Origin: a bacterium BMS3Abin11
Lineage (GTDB): Bacteria; Pseudomonadota; Gammaproteobacteria; BMS3Bbin11
Length of the DNA stretch: 60,259 nt
NCBI GenBank assembly: GCA_002897635.1
Contig: BDTD01000030.1
Location: 1-60,259 of the forward strand
Direction: 5' to 3'
How positions within the stretch are numbered: the first letter of the stretch is position 1; every line of letters starts with the position of its first letter. Of the stretch, positions 51,727-60,259 are shown piece after piece. The notes under the pieces are model-generated. The model made no database searches. It worked only from the letters and a program-made list of their open reading frames with translations, and was not told the DNA's origin. Both the position numbers and the translations under genes were made by a program.

Positions 51727-52875
51727 ATGCCTGAAGTGCAAGCTCAGGACACTGTTGGTCTTGTAAAATCATCGACCCTTCTTTTTGACAAGCCGTTGGC
51801 GCTAGCCTGCGGCGAGACACTCAATGCCTATAGGCTAGTCTATGAAACCTATGGTGAATTAAATTCTACACGTGATAACGCTATCCTGGTTTGCCATGCT
51901 CTGAGTGGCACCCATCACCTGGCGGGTTATTATAGCGAAGATGACCCAAAACCTGGCTGGTGGGAAAACCTTGTCGGTCCTGGTAAAGTAATTGACACGA
52001 ATCGCTTCTTTGTCGTCGGTGTCAACAATCTTGGGGGCTGTCATGGTTCAACCGGACCAACCGCCACCAACCCCAATACCGACAAGCCATATGGCCCCGA
52101 CTTCCCCATGGTCACAGTGGCCGACTGGGTTGAATCTCAAAACAGACTGACACAGAAACTCGGCATAGAACAATGGGCAGCCATAATCGGCGGCAGTCTG
52201 GGTGGCATGCAGGTACTGCAGTGGTCTATCGATTATCCTGATCGACTTCGCCACGCTATCGTGATTGCTGCCTCGCCAAAACTAACTGCACAAAATATCG
52301 CCTTTAACGAAGTAGCACGCCAGGCGATACGTACCGACCCTGATTTCCATGATGGCCACTATTACGAACATGATACCATCCCGGAAAAAGGGTTACGGAT
52401 TGCCCGTATGCTCGGTCATCTGACTTACCTGTCAGATGACATCATGGCAGAAAAATTTGGCCGTGACCTACGACAGAATGCAATTAATTTCGACTATGGG
52501 ATCGAATTCCAGGTTGAAAGTTATTTGCGCCACCAGGCTGACCGTTTTGTCGGTACTTTCGATGCCAATACCTACTTACTAATGACAAAAGCACTGGACT
52601 ACTTTGACCCTGCAGCAGAAGCTGATAGTGATCTGTCGGCAGTACTAGCGAAGGCCTGTGCGGATTTTTTCGTTGTTTCTTTTACCGGTGACTGGCGATT
52701 TTCACCACAGCGCTCCCACGAAATCGTCAAGGCCCTGCATGATAATGACCTGAATGTTTCCTACGCAGAAATAGAGTCCCATCATGGCCACGATGCATTC
52801 CTGCTGGCACTGCCGCAATATCTGTCAGTTTTTGGTGCTTACATGGATCGCATAGCCAGCGAGTGTACAAAATGA
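51727..52875 (+). CDS. metX: Homoserine O-acyltransferase MetX (probably MetXS type)
   Basis: 382 residues of alpha/beta-hydrolase fold: [17 protein letters not shown] (oxyanion), [28 protein letters not shown], the nucleophile Ser in [19 protein letters not shown], Asp in FTGDWRFSP and His in [12 protein letters not shown]. It acylates homoserine in methionine synthesis. Proteobacterial members close to this one often use succinyl-CoA (MetXS) instead of acetyl-CoA; the sequence alone does not prove which. It overlaps metW by the ATGA junction at 52872, the usual metX-metW operon. Confidence 0.92.
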   Translation: MPEVQAQDTVGLVKSSTLLFDKPLALACGETLNAYRLVYETYGELNSTRDNAILVCHALSGTHHLAGYYSEDDPKPGWWENLVGPGKVIDTNRFFVVGVNNLGGCHGSTGPTATNPNTDKPYGPDFPMVTVADWVESQNRLTQKLGIEQWAAIIGGSLGGMQVLQWSIDYPDRLRHAIVIAASPKLTAQNIAFNEVARQAIRTDPDFHDGHYYEHDTIPEKGLRIARMLGHLTYLSDDIMAEKFGRDLRQNAINFDYGIEFQVESYLRHQADRFVGTFDANTYLLMTKALDYFDPAAEADSDLSAVLAKACADFFVVSFTGDWRFSPQRSHEIVKALHDNDLNVSYAEIESHHGHDAFLLALPQYLSVFGAYMDRIASECTK

Positions 52876-53480
52876 GCCTGTCACGTTCGGATTTTCAGGT
52901 CATCTGTGACTGGATCACGCCCTACTCCCGTGTGCTTGATCTTGGCTGCGGTAATGGCGAATTATTAAACGAGTTATCCAGCAACCAGGGAGTGTCCGGC
53001 TACGGTATTGAGATCGATGATAAAAATATCAGCCAGTGTATCAAAGCAGGTATCAATGTTATTCAGCGTGACCTGGATATGGGACTTTCTGATTTTGATG
53101 AAGAATCCTTCGATTTTGTTATTCTGTCACTGACCCTGCAGGCATCCAGCTACCCGCACCGTCTGCTAGGTGAAATGTTGCGCGTCGGCGCTGAGGGAAT
53201 CGTCACCTTTCCAAACTTTGGCAATATCACATCAAGGATCCAGCTGGGTTTAGGTGGCAGAATGCCAGTCAACAGAACGCTGCCAATGGAATGGTACAAT
53301 ACGCCCAATGTCCATCTCTGCACGCTGAAAGATTTTGAGGAGCTGTGTGAAAAACTCGATATAGAAATCCTTGAACGACGCGCTGTCAGTCACAATAATA
53401 AAACAGGACCTGGACTGAAACTGTTTCCTAATTTATTCGGTGAGATTGCTTTATACCGCTTTCGTAAGAAACCTTCCTGA
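52872..53480 (+). CDS. metW: Methionine biosynthesis protein MetW
   Basis: About 202 residues from ATG 52872, which overlaps the metX stop; a GTG three codons upstream is in frame. [15 protein letters not shown] is the SAM-binding motif I of methyltransferases, followed by [25 protein letters not shown] and [12 protein letters not shown], all MetW signatures. It is required for, or stimulates, MetX activity in proteobacteria. Confidence 0.93.
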   Translation: MSLSRSDFQVICDWITPYSRVLDLGCGNGELLNELSSNQGVSGYGIEIDDKNISQCIKAGINVIQRDLDMGLSDFDEESFDFVILSLTLQASSYPHRLLGEMLRVGAEGIVTFPNFGNITSRIQLGLGGRMPVNRTLPMEWYNTPNVHLCTLKDFEELCEKLDIEILERRAVSHNNKTGPGLKLFPNLFGEIALYRFRKKPS

Positions 53481-53648
53481 TCTCACCGATGAATCCATGA
53501 GCCATACCAGAATTCTTGATGTCCTGTTTAAGCGCAGGTTACTAATCTGTATTTTTACCGACTTTAACTCCGACTTACCACACACGGTTTCTCTGACATC
53601 GTAATATTGGTTATTGACGACGACTCTCATCTCGGTTGACCACAGTTC

Positions 53649-54989
53649 ATGACAAAAGACACCTTGCACAACTGGAAAGCATCCTTTCAGATTTATAAAG
53701 AACCGAAAGTACTGGCCATGTTATTTCTGGGTTTTTCTGCAGGCCTGCCAATTCTGCTAGTTTTCGGGACGCTGTCAGCCTGGCTAAATAGTGAAGGCAT
53801 CAATAAAACCACTATCGGCTTTGTCAGTTGGGTCGCCCTGGCCTACGGCCTGAAATTTATCTGGTCGCCTCTGGTTGACCGACTGCCATTACCGCTATTA
53901 ACAAATATACTCGGGCAGCGTCGCAGCTGGATGCTGCTGGCCCAAACTGGCGTCATCGCCGGGCTGCTTGCTCTTTCCATGTATGACCCTAAAACCAACC
54001 TGACGACCATTGTAGTCTTTGCCGTACTGACGGCTTTTTCATCTGCCACGCAGGACATCACCATTGATGCCTGGCGCATCGAGGCAATTGATGAAGAATA
54101 TCAGGGTGCGATGGCTGGAACTTATCAGCTCGGCTATCGCATCGGCATGATACTGGCCGGCAGCATGGCCTTTGTCATCGCTGATTTTTATTCCTGGTCC
54201 GTTGCCTATCAGTCTATGGCACTGTTCATGATCGTTGGCATCATCAGCACTTTCATTATTTCTGAACCCGATCACACGCTTAGAGACCATGAATGGGAAA
54301 CTGAAGAACGCGTGATTTCATTGCTGGAGCGAAAACAACATCTTCCTGAGAAGATAAGAAACCTGCAGGCGTGGTTTGTCGGTGCCGTTATCTGCCCCTT
54401 TGCCGATTTCTTCGCCCGCAATGGCTGGAACGCCATATTGATTTTGTCATTCATCGCTGTATTCAGAATGAGTGATATTACACTGGGTGTGATGGCCTTC
54501 CCTTTCTATCAGGATATGGGTTATAGCGGCACTCAGATAGGGCTGGTCAGTGGGCTGGTGGGTAAATTCATCACCATATCAGGTGCCCTGATTGGTGGTA
54601 TCCTGGTGGTTCGATATGGCGTAATGCGTATGCTAATGGCAGGTGCCATTATTGTTATTGCAACCAATCTATTATACGCATGGCTGGCAGGCCAGCAGCC
54701 CCTGATAATCTGGCTGATTCTTGTTGTCGGTGCAGACAATCTTGCAGGGGGTTTTGCCGGAACGGTATTTATTGCTTATCTATCCAGCCTGACTAATCGC
54801 GCCTATACGGCAACACAATACGCCCTGTTCAGTTCAATTATGCTATTACTTCCCAAGTTTATCGGTGGCTTTTCCGGTGTGGTCGTTGATACCACCAGTT
54901 ATCCTTACTTTTTTCTCTATGCCGCATCGCTCGGCATTCCATCGATAATACTGATACTGATTCTGATGAAACAGGAAAACAAAAAGTAA
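53649..54989 (+). CDS. ampG: AmpG-like muropeptide transporter (MFS)
   Basis: 446 residues with 12-14 hydrophobic helices. The AmpG features are LGFSAGLPILLVFGTLSAWLN, KFIWSPLVDRLPLPLLTNILG with GQRRSWML, and FSSATQDITIDAWRIE, which match AmpG of E. coli and Pseudomonas at the same positions. It imports anhydromuropeptides from the periplasm during cell-wall recycling. Helix 7-8 has DFFARNGWNAIL. It ends convergently with dusA, with 35 bases and a MITE end between them. Confidence 0.88.
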   Translation: MTKDTLHNWKASFQIYKEPKVLAMLFLGFSAGLPILLVFGTLSAWLNSEGINKTTIGFVSWVALAYGLKFIWSPLVDRLPLPLLTNILGQRRSWMLLAQTGVIAGLLALSMYDPKTNLTTIVVFAVLTAFSSATQDITIDAWRIEAIDEEYQGAMAGTYQLGYRIGMILAGSMAFVIADFYSWSVAYQSMALFMIVGIISTFIISEPDHTLRDHEWETEERVISLLERKQHLPEKIRNLQAWFVGAVICPFADFFARNGWNAILILSFIAVFRMSDITLGVMAFPFYQDMGYSGTQIGLVSGLVGKFITISGALIGGILVVRYGVMRMLMAGAIIVIATNLLYAWLAGQQPLIIWLILVVGADNLAGGFAGTVFIAYLSSLTNRAYTATQYALFSSIMLLLPKFIGGFSGVVVDTTSYPYFFLYAASLGIPSIILILILMKQENKK

Positions 54990-55000
54990 TTACTCAGGTA

Positions 55001-55018
55001 ATTAATAGAGGTGCCCAT
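55001..55018. repeat. MITE terminal fragment used as part of a hairpin
   Basis: ATTAATAGAGGTGCCCA followed by TA is the right end of the MITE family and stands alone here. GTGCCCA (55011-55017) can pair with TGGGCAC (55033-55039) in the dusA 3' coding end, giving a hairpin between the convergent genes. Confidence 0.5.
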
Positions 55019-55024
55019 ATCCAT

Positions 55025-56008
55025 TTATTTATTGGGCACGGTAATTATTTCAGTCATTGCCTGCAATCCTTGCTTTATATTCGTTTTTTCCTGAGTAAGC
55101 CTGTTTAATCCCTGTCGCCATTTTCTTGCCCCTGGCAATCCAGATGACAGGCCATAAAGTGGTCGCAAAAGTAAGTGTAATGGCTGCCCTGCCTCAAGCT
55201 GACATTTAATATAATCCGTATATCGATGGACTATCAACTGGCGGTTACAGCTAACACTCTTTTCTGATACCAGTTGCTCAAGCTCAACCAGAATCCACGG
55301 GTTTCTTATCACCTCACGTCCAAGCATTACACCATCGACATACCCAAGATGGTTCTTTACCTCATTGATATTCCGGATGCCGCCGTTGATGATTATTTCC
55401 AGCAAAGGGAAATCCTTCTTTAACCGATAAACCCGCTCGTACTGTAAGGGTGGTATTTCTCTATTTTGTTTAGGTGAAAATCTCTTTAACCATGCTTTTC
55501 GGGCATGCACGACAAAAGTGTGGCATCCAGCTTCAGCCACAGTTACAATAAATTGTTTAAGAAGCTGATAACTGTCGTACTCGTCAACACCAGTACGAAT
55601 CTTTACTGTAACAGGCAGGTCAGTGCTTTTTTTCATGCTTCTAACACACAAAGCTACAGTGTCAGGTTCTTTCATCAAACAGGCACCAAATGCACCTGAC
55701 TGGACCCTGCCGCTTGGGCATCCTACATTGATATTTACTTCGTCAAAACCAGCTCGTACAGCGAGTGTTGCCGCTTTAGCCATTTCACCAGCCTCAGACC
55801 CCCCCAGCTGCAGCACTATCGGATGTTCTTGCTGGTTAAATTTCAACATGTGATGGTGATCTCCATATAGAAGTGCCCTGGCTGTCAGCATTTCTGTGTA
55901 TAACAAAACATTGGGAGAAATGAGGCGATACAGGAACCTGGCATGTCGGTCTGTATAACCCATCATGGGTGCTACTGAAATTTTACATGGAGAATTTTTT
56001 CTATCCAT
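55025..56008 (-). CDS. dusA: tRNA-dihydrouridine(20/20a) synthase DusA
   Basis: 327 residues, DusA-type length. CKISVAPMMGYTDRHARFLYRLI is the FMN-binding start, EVNINVGCPSGRVQSGAFGACLM holds the catalytic Cys, VTVKIRTGVDEYDSYQLLKQFI follows, then TFVVHARKAWLKRFSPKQNREIPPL, IIINGGIRN and DGVMLGREVIRNPWIL, all DusA signatures. It reduces uridine 20 of tRNA to dihydrouridine with NADPH. It ends against ampG and begins divergently from the glycine-zipper gene with about 65 bases between. Confidence 0.95.
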   Translation of the reverse strand: MDRKNSPCKISVAPMMGYTDRHARFLYRLISPNVLLYTEMLTARALLYGDHHHMLKFNQQEHPIVLQLGGSEAGEMAKAATLAVRAGFDEVNINVGCPSGRVQSGAFGACLMKEPDTVALCVRSMKKSTDLPVTVKIRTGVDEYDSYQLLKQFIVTVAEAGCHTFVVHARKAWLKRFSPKQNREIPPLQYERVYRLKKDFPLLEIIINGGIRNINEVKNHLGYVDGVMLGREVIRNPWILVELEQLVSEKSVSCNRQLIVHRYTDYIKCQLEAGQPLHLLLRPLYGLSSGLPGARKWRQGLNRLTQEKTNIKQGLQAMTEIITVPNK

Positions 56009-56072
56009 TCGATAACATTCAATTCACAAAATAATTTTATAATTAACTCACAAAAATAGCATACACAAACCA

Positions 56073-56465
56073 ATGAAACTTATCTCAATACTTATACTTA
56101 GCTCAACATTTCTTTCCCTGCCTACTCTTACATCGGCAAATCAAAATGACCCTGTTGCCGATGCCAGGAAGATCTGTCATTACCAGGCCGTAGAAAAGTC
56201 CGGATATAACCCTGAAAAATCAAAAAGCAGTAATACTGTAGCGAAGGGGGCCGGAGCCGGGGCGGCTGGAGGAACAGCCGTGCGAGCAATTCAGGGCAAG
56301 AGTCTACTCAAAGGCGCTGCGATTGGCGCTGCTGTCGGCGCTGCAGGGGGCGGCCTTAAAAAGAATCAGGACAAAAAGAAAGCAGTGCTGGGTGAAAGTA
56401 ATTACAAAACAGAATATGACAGTTGCCTGCGTAGCAGAGGGCTTAATCCTGAGAACGTGCGTTAA
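56073..56465 (+). CDS. Exported glycine-zipper protein
   Basis: 130 residues with a signal peptide (LILSSTFLSLPTLTSA). Residues about 55-100 have two glycine-zipper blocks, AKGAGAGAAGGTAV and LKGAAIGAAVGAAGGGL, where Gly/Ala every four residues packs helices in or on membranes. One Cys in the N-terminal part (KICHYQ) and one in the C-terminal YDSCLRSRGL might form a disulfide. The YMGG/RickettsiaOM-type families are similar. It is probably periplasmic or outer-membrane-associated, of unknown function. Confidence 0.75.
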   Translation: MKLISILILSSTFLSLPTLTSANQNDPVADARKICHYQAVEKSGYNPEKSKSSNTVAKGAGAGAAGGTAVRAIQGKSLLKGAAIGAAVGAAGGGLKKNQDKKKAVLGESNYKTEYDSCLRSRGLNPENVR

Positions 56466-56494
56466 CACAGCAATTCTTTTCTAAACATTTTTTT

Positions 56495-56545
56495 GTAGGT
56501 GCGAATTCATTCGCACAGAACCTGTCCGAATGAATTCGGACCTAC
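56495..56545. repeat. Double-palindrome REP-like element, copy 2
   Basis: GTAGGTGCGAATTCATTCGC followed by AC, a seven-base linker, then GTCCGAATGAATTCGGAC and CTAC. Each half is a near-perfect palindrome centred on GAATTC, and the ends are inverted. It is the inverse of the element at 25021-25072 and sits between the glycine-zipper gene and the rRNA terminator. Confidence 0.75.
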
Positions 56546-56601
56546 AATTATATTCTCCCAGGCACCGTAGCAATACTCTGCTACAAATCAAATATTAAGG
56601 C

Positions 56602-56637
56602 AAAAAAAATACCCGTCGCAAGGACGGGTATTTTTAT
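56602..56637 (-). terminator. rRNA operon terminator
   Basis: On the minus strand, AAATACCCGTC, loop CTTGC, GACGGGTATTTTTTT: a perfect GC-rich stem with a T-run directly downstream of 5S rRNA. Confidence 0.9.
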
Positions 56638-56643
56638 TTAAAA

Positions 56644-56761
56644 GCCTGGCAGTGACCTACTTTCACATGGGGAGACCCCACACTATCATCGGCGCTAAGC
56701 ATTTTCACTTCCGAGTTCGAGATGGGATCGGGTGGTTCCTGCTTGCTATGGCTACCAGGCA
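56644..56761 (-). rRNA. rrf: 5S ribosomal RNA
   Basis: The minus strand begins TGCCTGGTAGCCATAGC and ends CACTGCCAGGC; the terminal stem (GCCTGG/CCAGGC) closes. The internal CGAACTCGGAAGTGAAA and GATAGTGTGGGGTCTCCCC blocks are the conserved loops of bacterial 5S. About 118 bases. It follows 23S and is followed by a terminator. Confidence 0.95.
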
Positions 56762-56787
56762 AACTGGGTGTAAAAAGCGGAAAACAG

Positions 56788-56813
56788 GGGGTCAGAGTCA
56801 AGACTCTGACCCC
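56788..56813. repeat. Perfect palindrome in the 5S-23S spacer
   Basis: GGGGTCAGAGTC, two bases, GACTCTGACCCC: 12-base perfect arms in the 147-base spacer between 23S and 5S. In the rRNA precursor this makes a strong hairpin. GGGGTCAG-type palindromes are known elsewhere as REP-like elements. Confidence 0.7.
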
Positions 56814-56907
56814 GTTTTTCCGTTTTTACAAATCTGGATAGTCTTAAGGCTATTGGATATTAATACAACACAATATCGCATATACACTCAAACAACTTGG
56901 GTGTTAT

Positions 56908-59800
<2,893 letters not shown>

Positions 59801-59979
59801 ATATAACCCCAAATTGTCTGGGTTCATATGAATGAACAAGATTTGTTTGCTGATTTTGCGATATTGAATTGTATAAATTTAATACTGTATACCCAATACT
59901 TTGCTAACAGAACTTTCGTTCTGTTCGCGCCTTGACTATCCAAATTGTAAAAGAACAAATCCCTCTCAAACTACAAGAA

Positions 59980-60027
59980 GAATCTATAGAAAGATATTCT
60001 CTGGAACATCTTTCTATAGAATCTTTC
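59980..60027. repeat. Inverted repeat in the 23S-tRNA spacer
   Basis: GAATCTATAGAAAGAT and ATCTTTCTATAGAATC, 15 of 16 paired, with a 16-base loop, lie between the 23S gene and tRNA-Ala. It may be a processing stem or an inserted palindrome; the rest of 59801-60048 has no gene. Confidence 0.6.
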
Positions 60028-60048
60028 GTCTGCGCTGGCAGAAAAGTC

Positions 60049-60124
60049 TGGTGGAGCCAGGGAGGATCGAACTCCCGACCTCCTGCGTGCAAGGCAGGCG
60101 CTCTCCCAGCTGAGCTATGGCCCC
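60049..60124 (-). tRNA. alaT: tRNA-Ala(TGC)
   Basis: The minus strand gives GGGGCCATAGCTCAGCTGGG, anticodon loop CTTGCAC with TGC, GGTTCGA-type T arm (GTTCGATCC) and 3' CCA encoded: 76 bases. Its place in the 16S-23S spacer is typical; the usual tRNA-Ile(GAT) would be upstream, beyond the window or replaced by the repeat at 60120. Confidence 0.96.
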
Positions 60125-60247
60125 TTGACTTGTCTAAATCGTGCCATGCTGCGTTGCACTCATCGTTCGGTCGGTCACATGCAAACGAGCATGCTCCCTC
60201 CTCACTCTTCGTGCGCCTTGCCTGGCGCGATTTATCCTGCGTCAAGG
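60120..60247. repeat. Inverted-repeat element in the rRNA spacer
   Basis: CCTTGAC ... TAAATCGTGCCA on one side and TGGCGCGATTTA ... GTCAAGG on the other bracket about 100 bases that include GAGCATGCTC. This looks like a small non-autonomous element in the spacer upstream of tRNA-Ala. The left end overlaps the tRNA 5' end, so the boundary is approximate. The reading frame across it is not a gene. Confidence 0.5.
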
Positions 60248-60259
60248 TAATTGTTTCCT

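Overview
The window reads as chromosomal DNA of a sulfur-oxidising gammaproteobacterium. The evidence is a SoxB thiosulfohydrolase, a molybdopterin oxidoreductase of the tetrathionate/thiosulfate/DMSO reductase type with its TorD-like chaperone, a pilT/pilU pair, the yggS-proC-yggT-yggU block, metX-metW, ampG, dusA, and an rRNA operon with tRNA-Ala(TGC) in the spacer. No phage genes or intact transposases were seen. Small non-coding repeats and broken genes are common, so this is a genome with much repeat turnover.

Layout. 1-2.7 kb: end of the molybdoenzyme, TorD chaperone, DUF4124 protein. 2.7-9.1 kb: glycosyltransferase, then a scar where the C-terminal tail of an adenylate cyclase meets an N-terminally broken CusB-like adaptor and a frameshifted CusA-like pump. 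9.2-10.7 kb: a YVTN beta-propeller protein with a His/Met-rich insert, behind a promoter of MerR-type geometry. 10.8-16.5 kb: a multi-PAS GGDEF-EAL protein and a membrane glycosyltransferase. 17-18.7 kb: pckA between two copies of a short repeat. 19-25 kb: a defence-like island, with a TumE/TumA-type toxin-antitoxin pair, a SIR2-domain gene broken by a 7-bp tandem duplication, a DUF2130 nuclease, a DUF5131 'three-Cys' protein and its partner TcmP, and a remnant of a second DUF2130 gene. 25-29.2 kb: repeats, an SRPBCC protein, a TfoX remnant, an M17 aminopeptidase, DsrE-like and thioredoxin-like exported proteins.

29.2-41 kb is the most unusual part. It is one long minus-strand array: RND adaptor, RND permease with an abnormal C-terminal tail (extra hydrophobic segment, KVEEAR repeats, Lys/Ala-rich end), two exported proteins, a ParA-type ATPase, a TPR membrane protein, a DUF302 protein, a small membrane protein, a dynamin-like GTPase and an esterase. 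An efflux-type pump, a positioning ATPase and a membrane-remodelling GTPase together suggest an envelope-associated system that I do not recognise. Two copies of a TA-flanked MITE lie inside it.

41-56.5 kb: lipoprotein hydrolase, soxB, pilU, pilT, yggS-proC-yggT-yggU, a second dynamin-like GTPase, metX-metW, ampG, dusA and a glycine-zipper protein. 56.6-60.3 kb: 5S and 23S rRNA, tRNA-Ala and spacer, all on the minus strand and ending before 16S. All calls come from reading the sequence; no database search was run.
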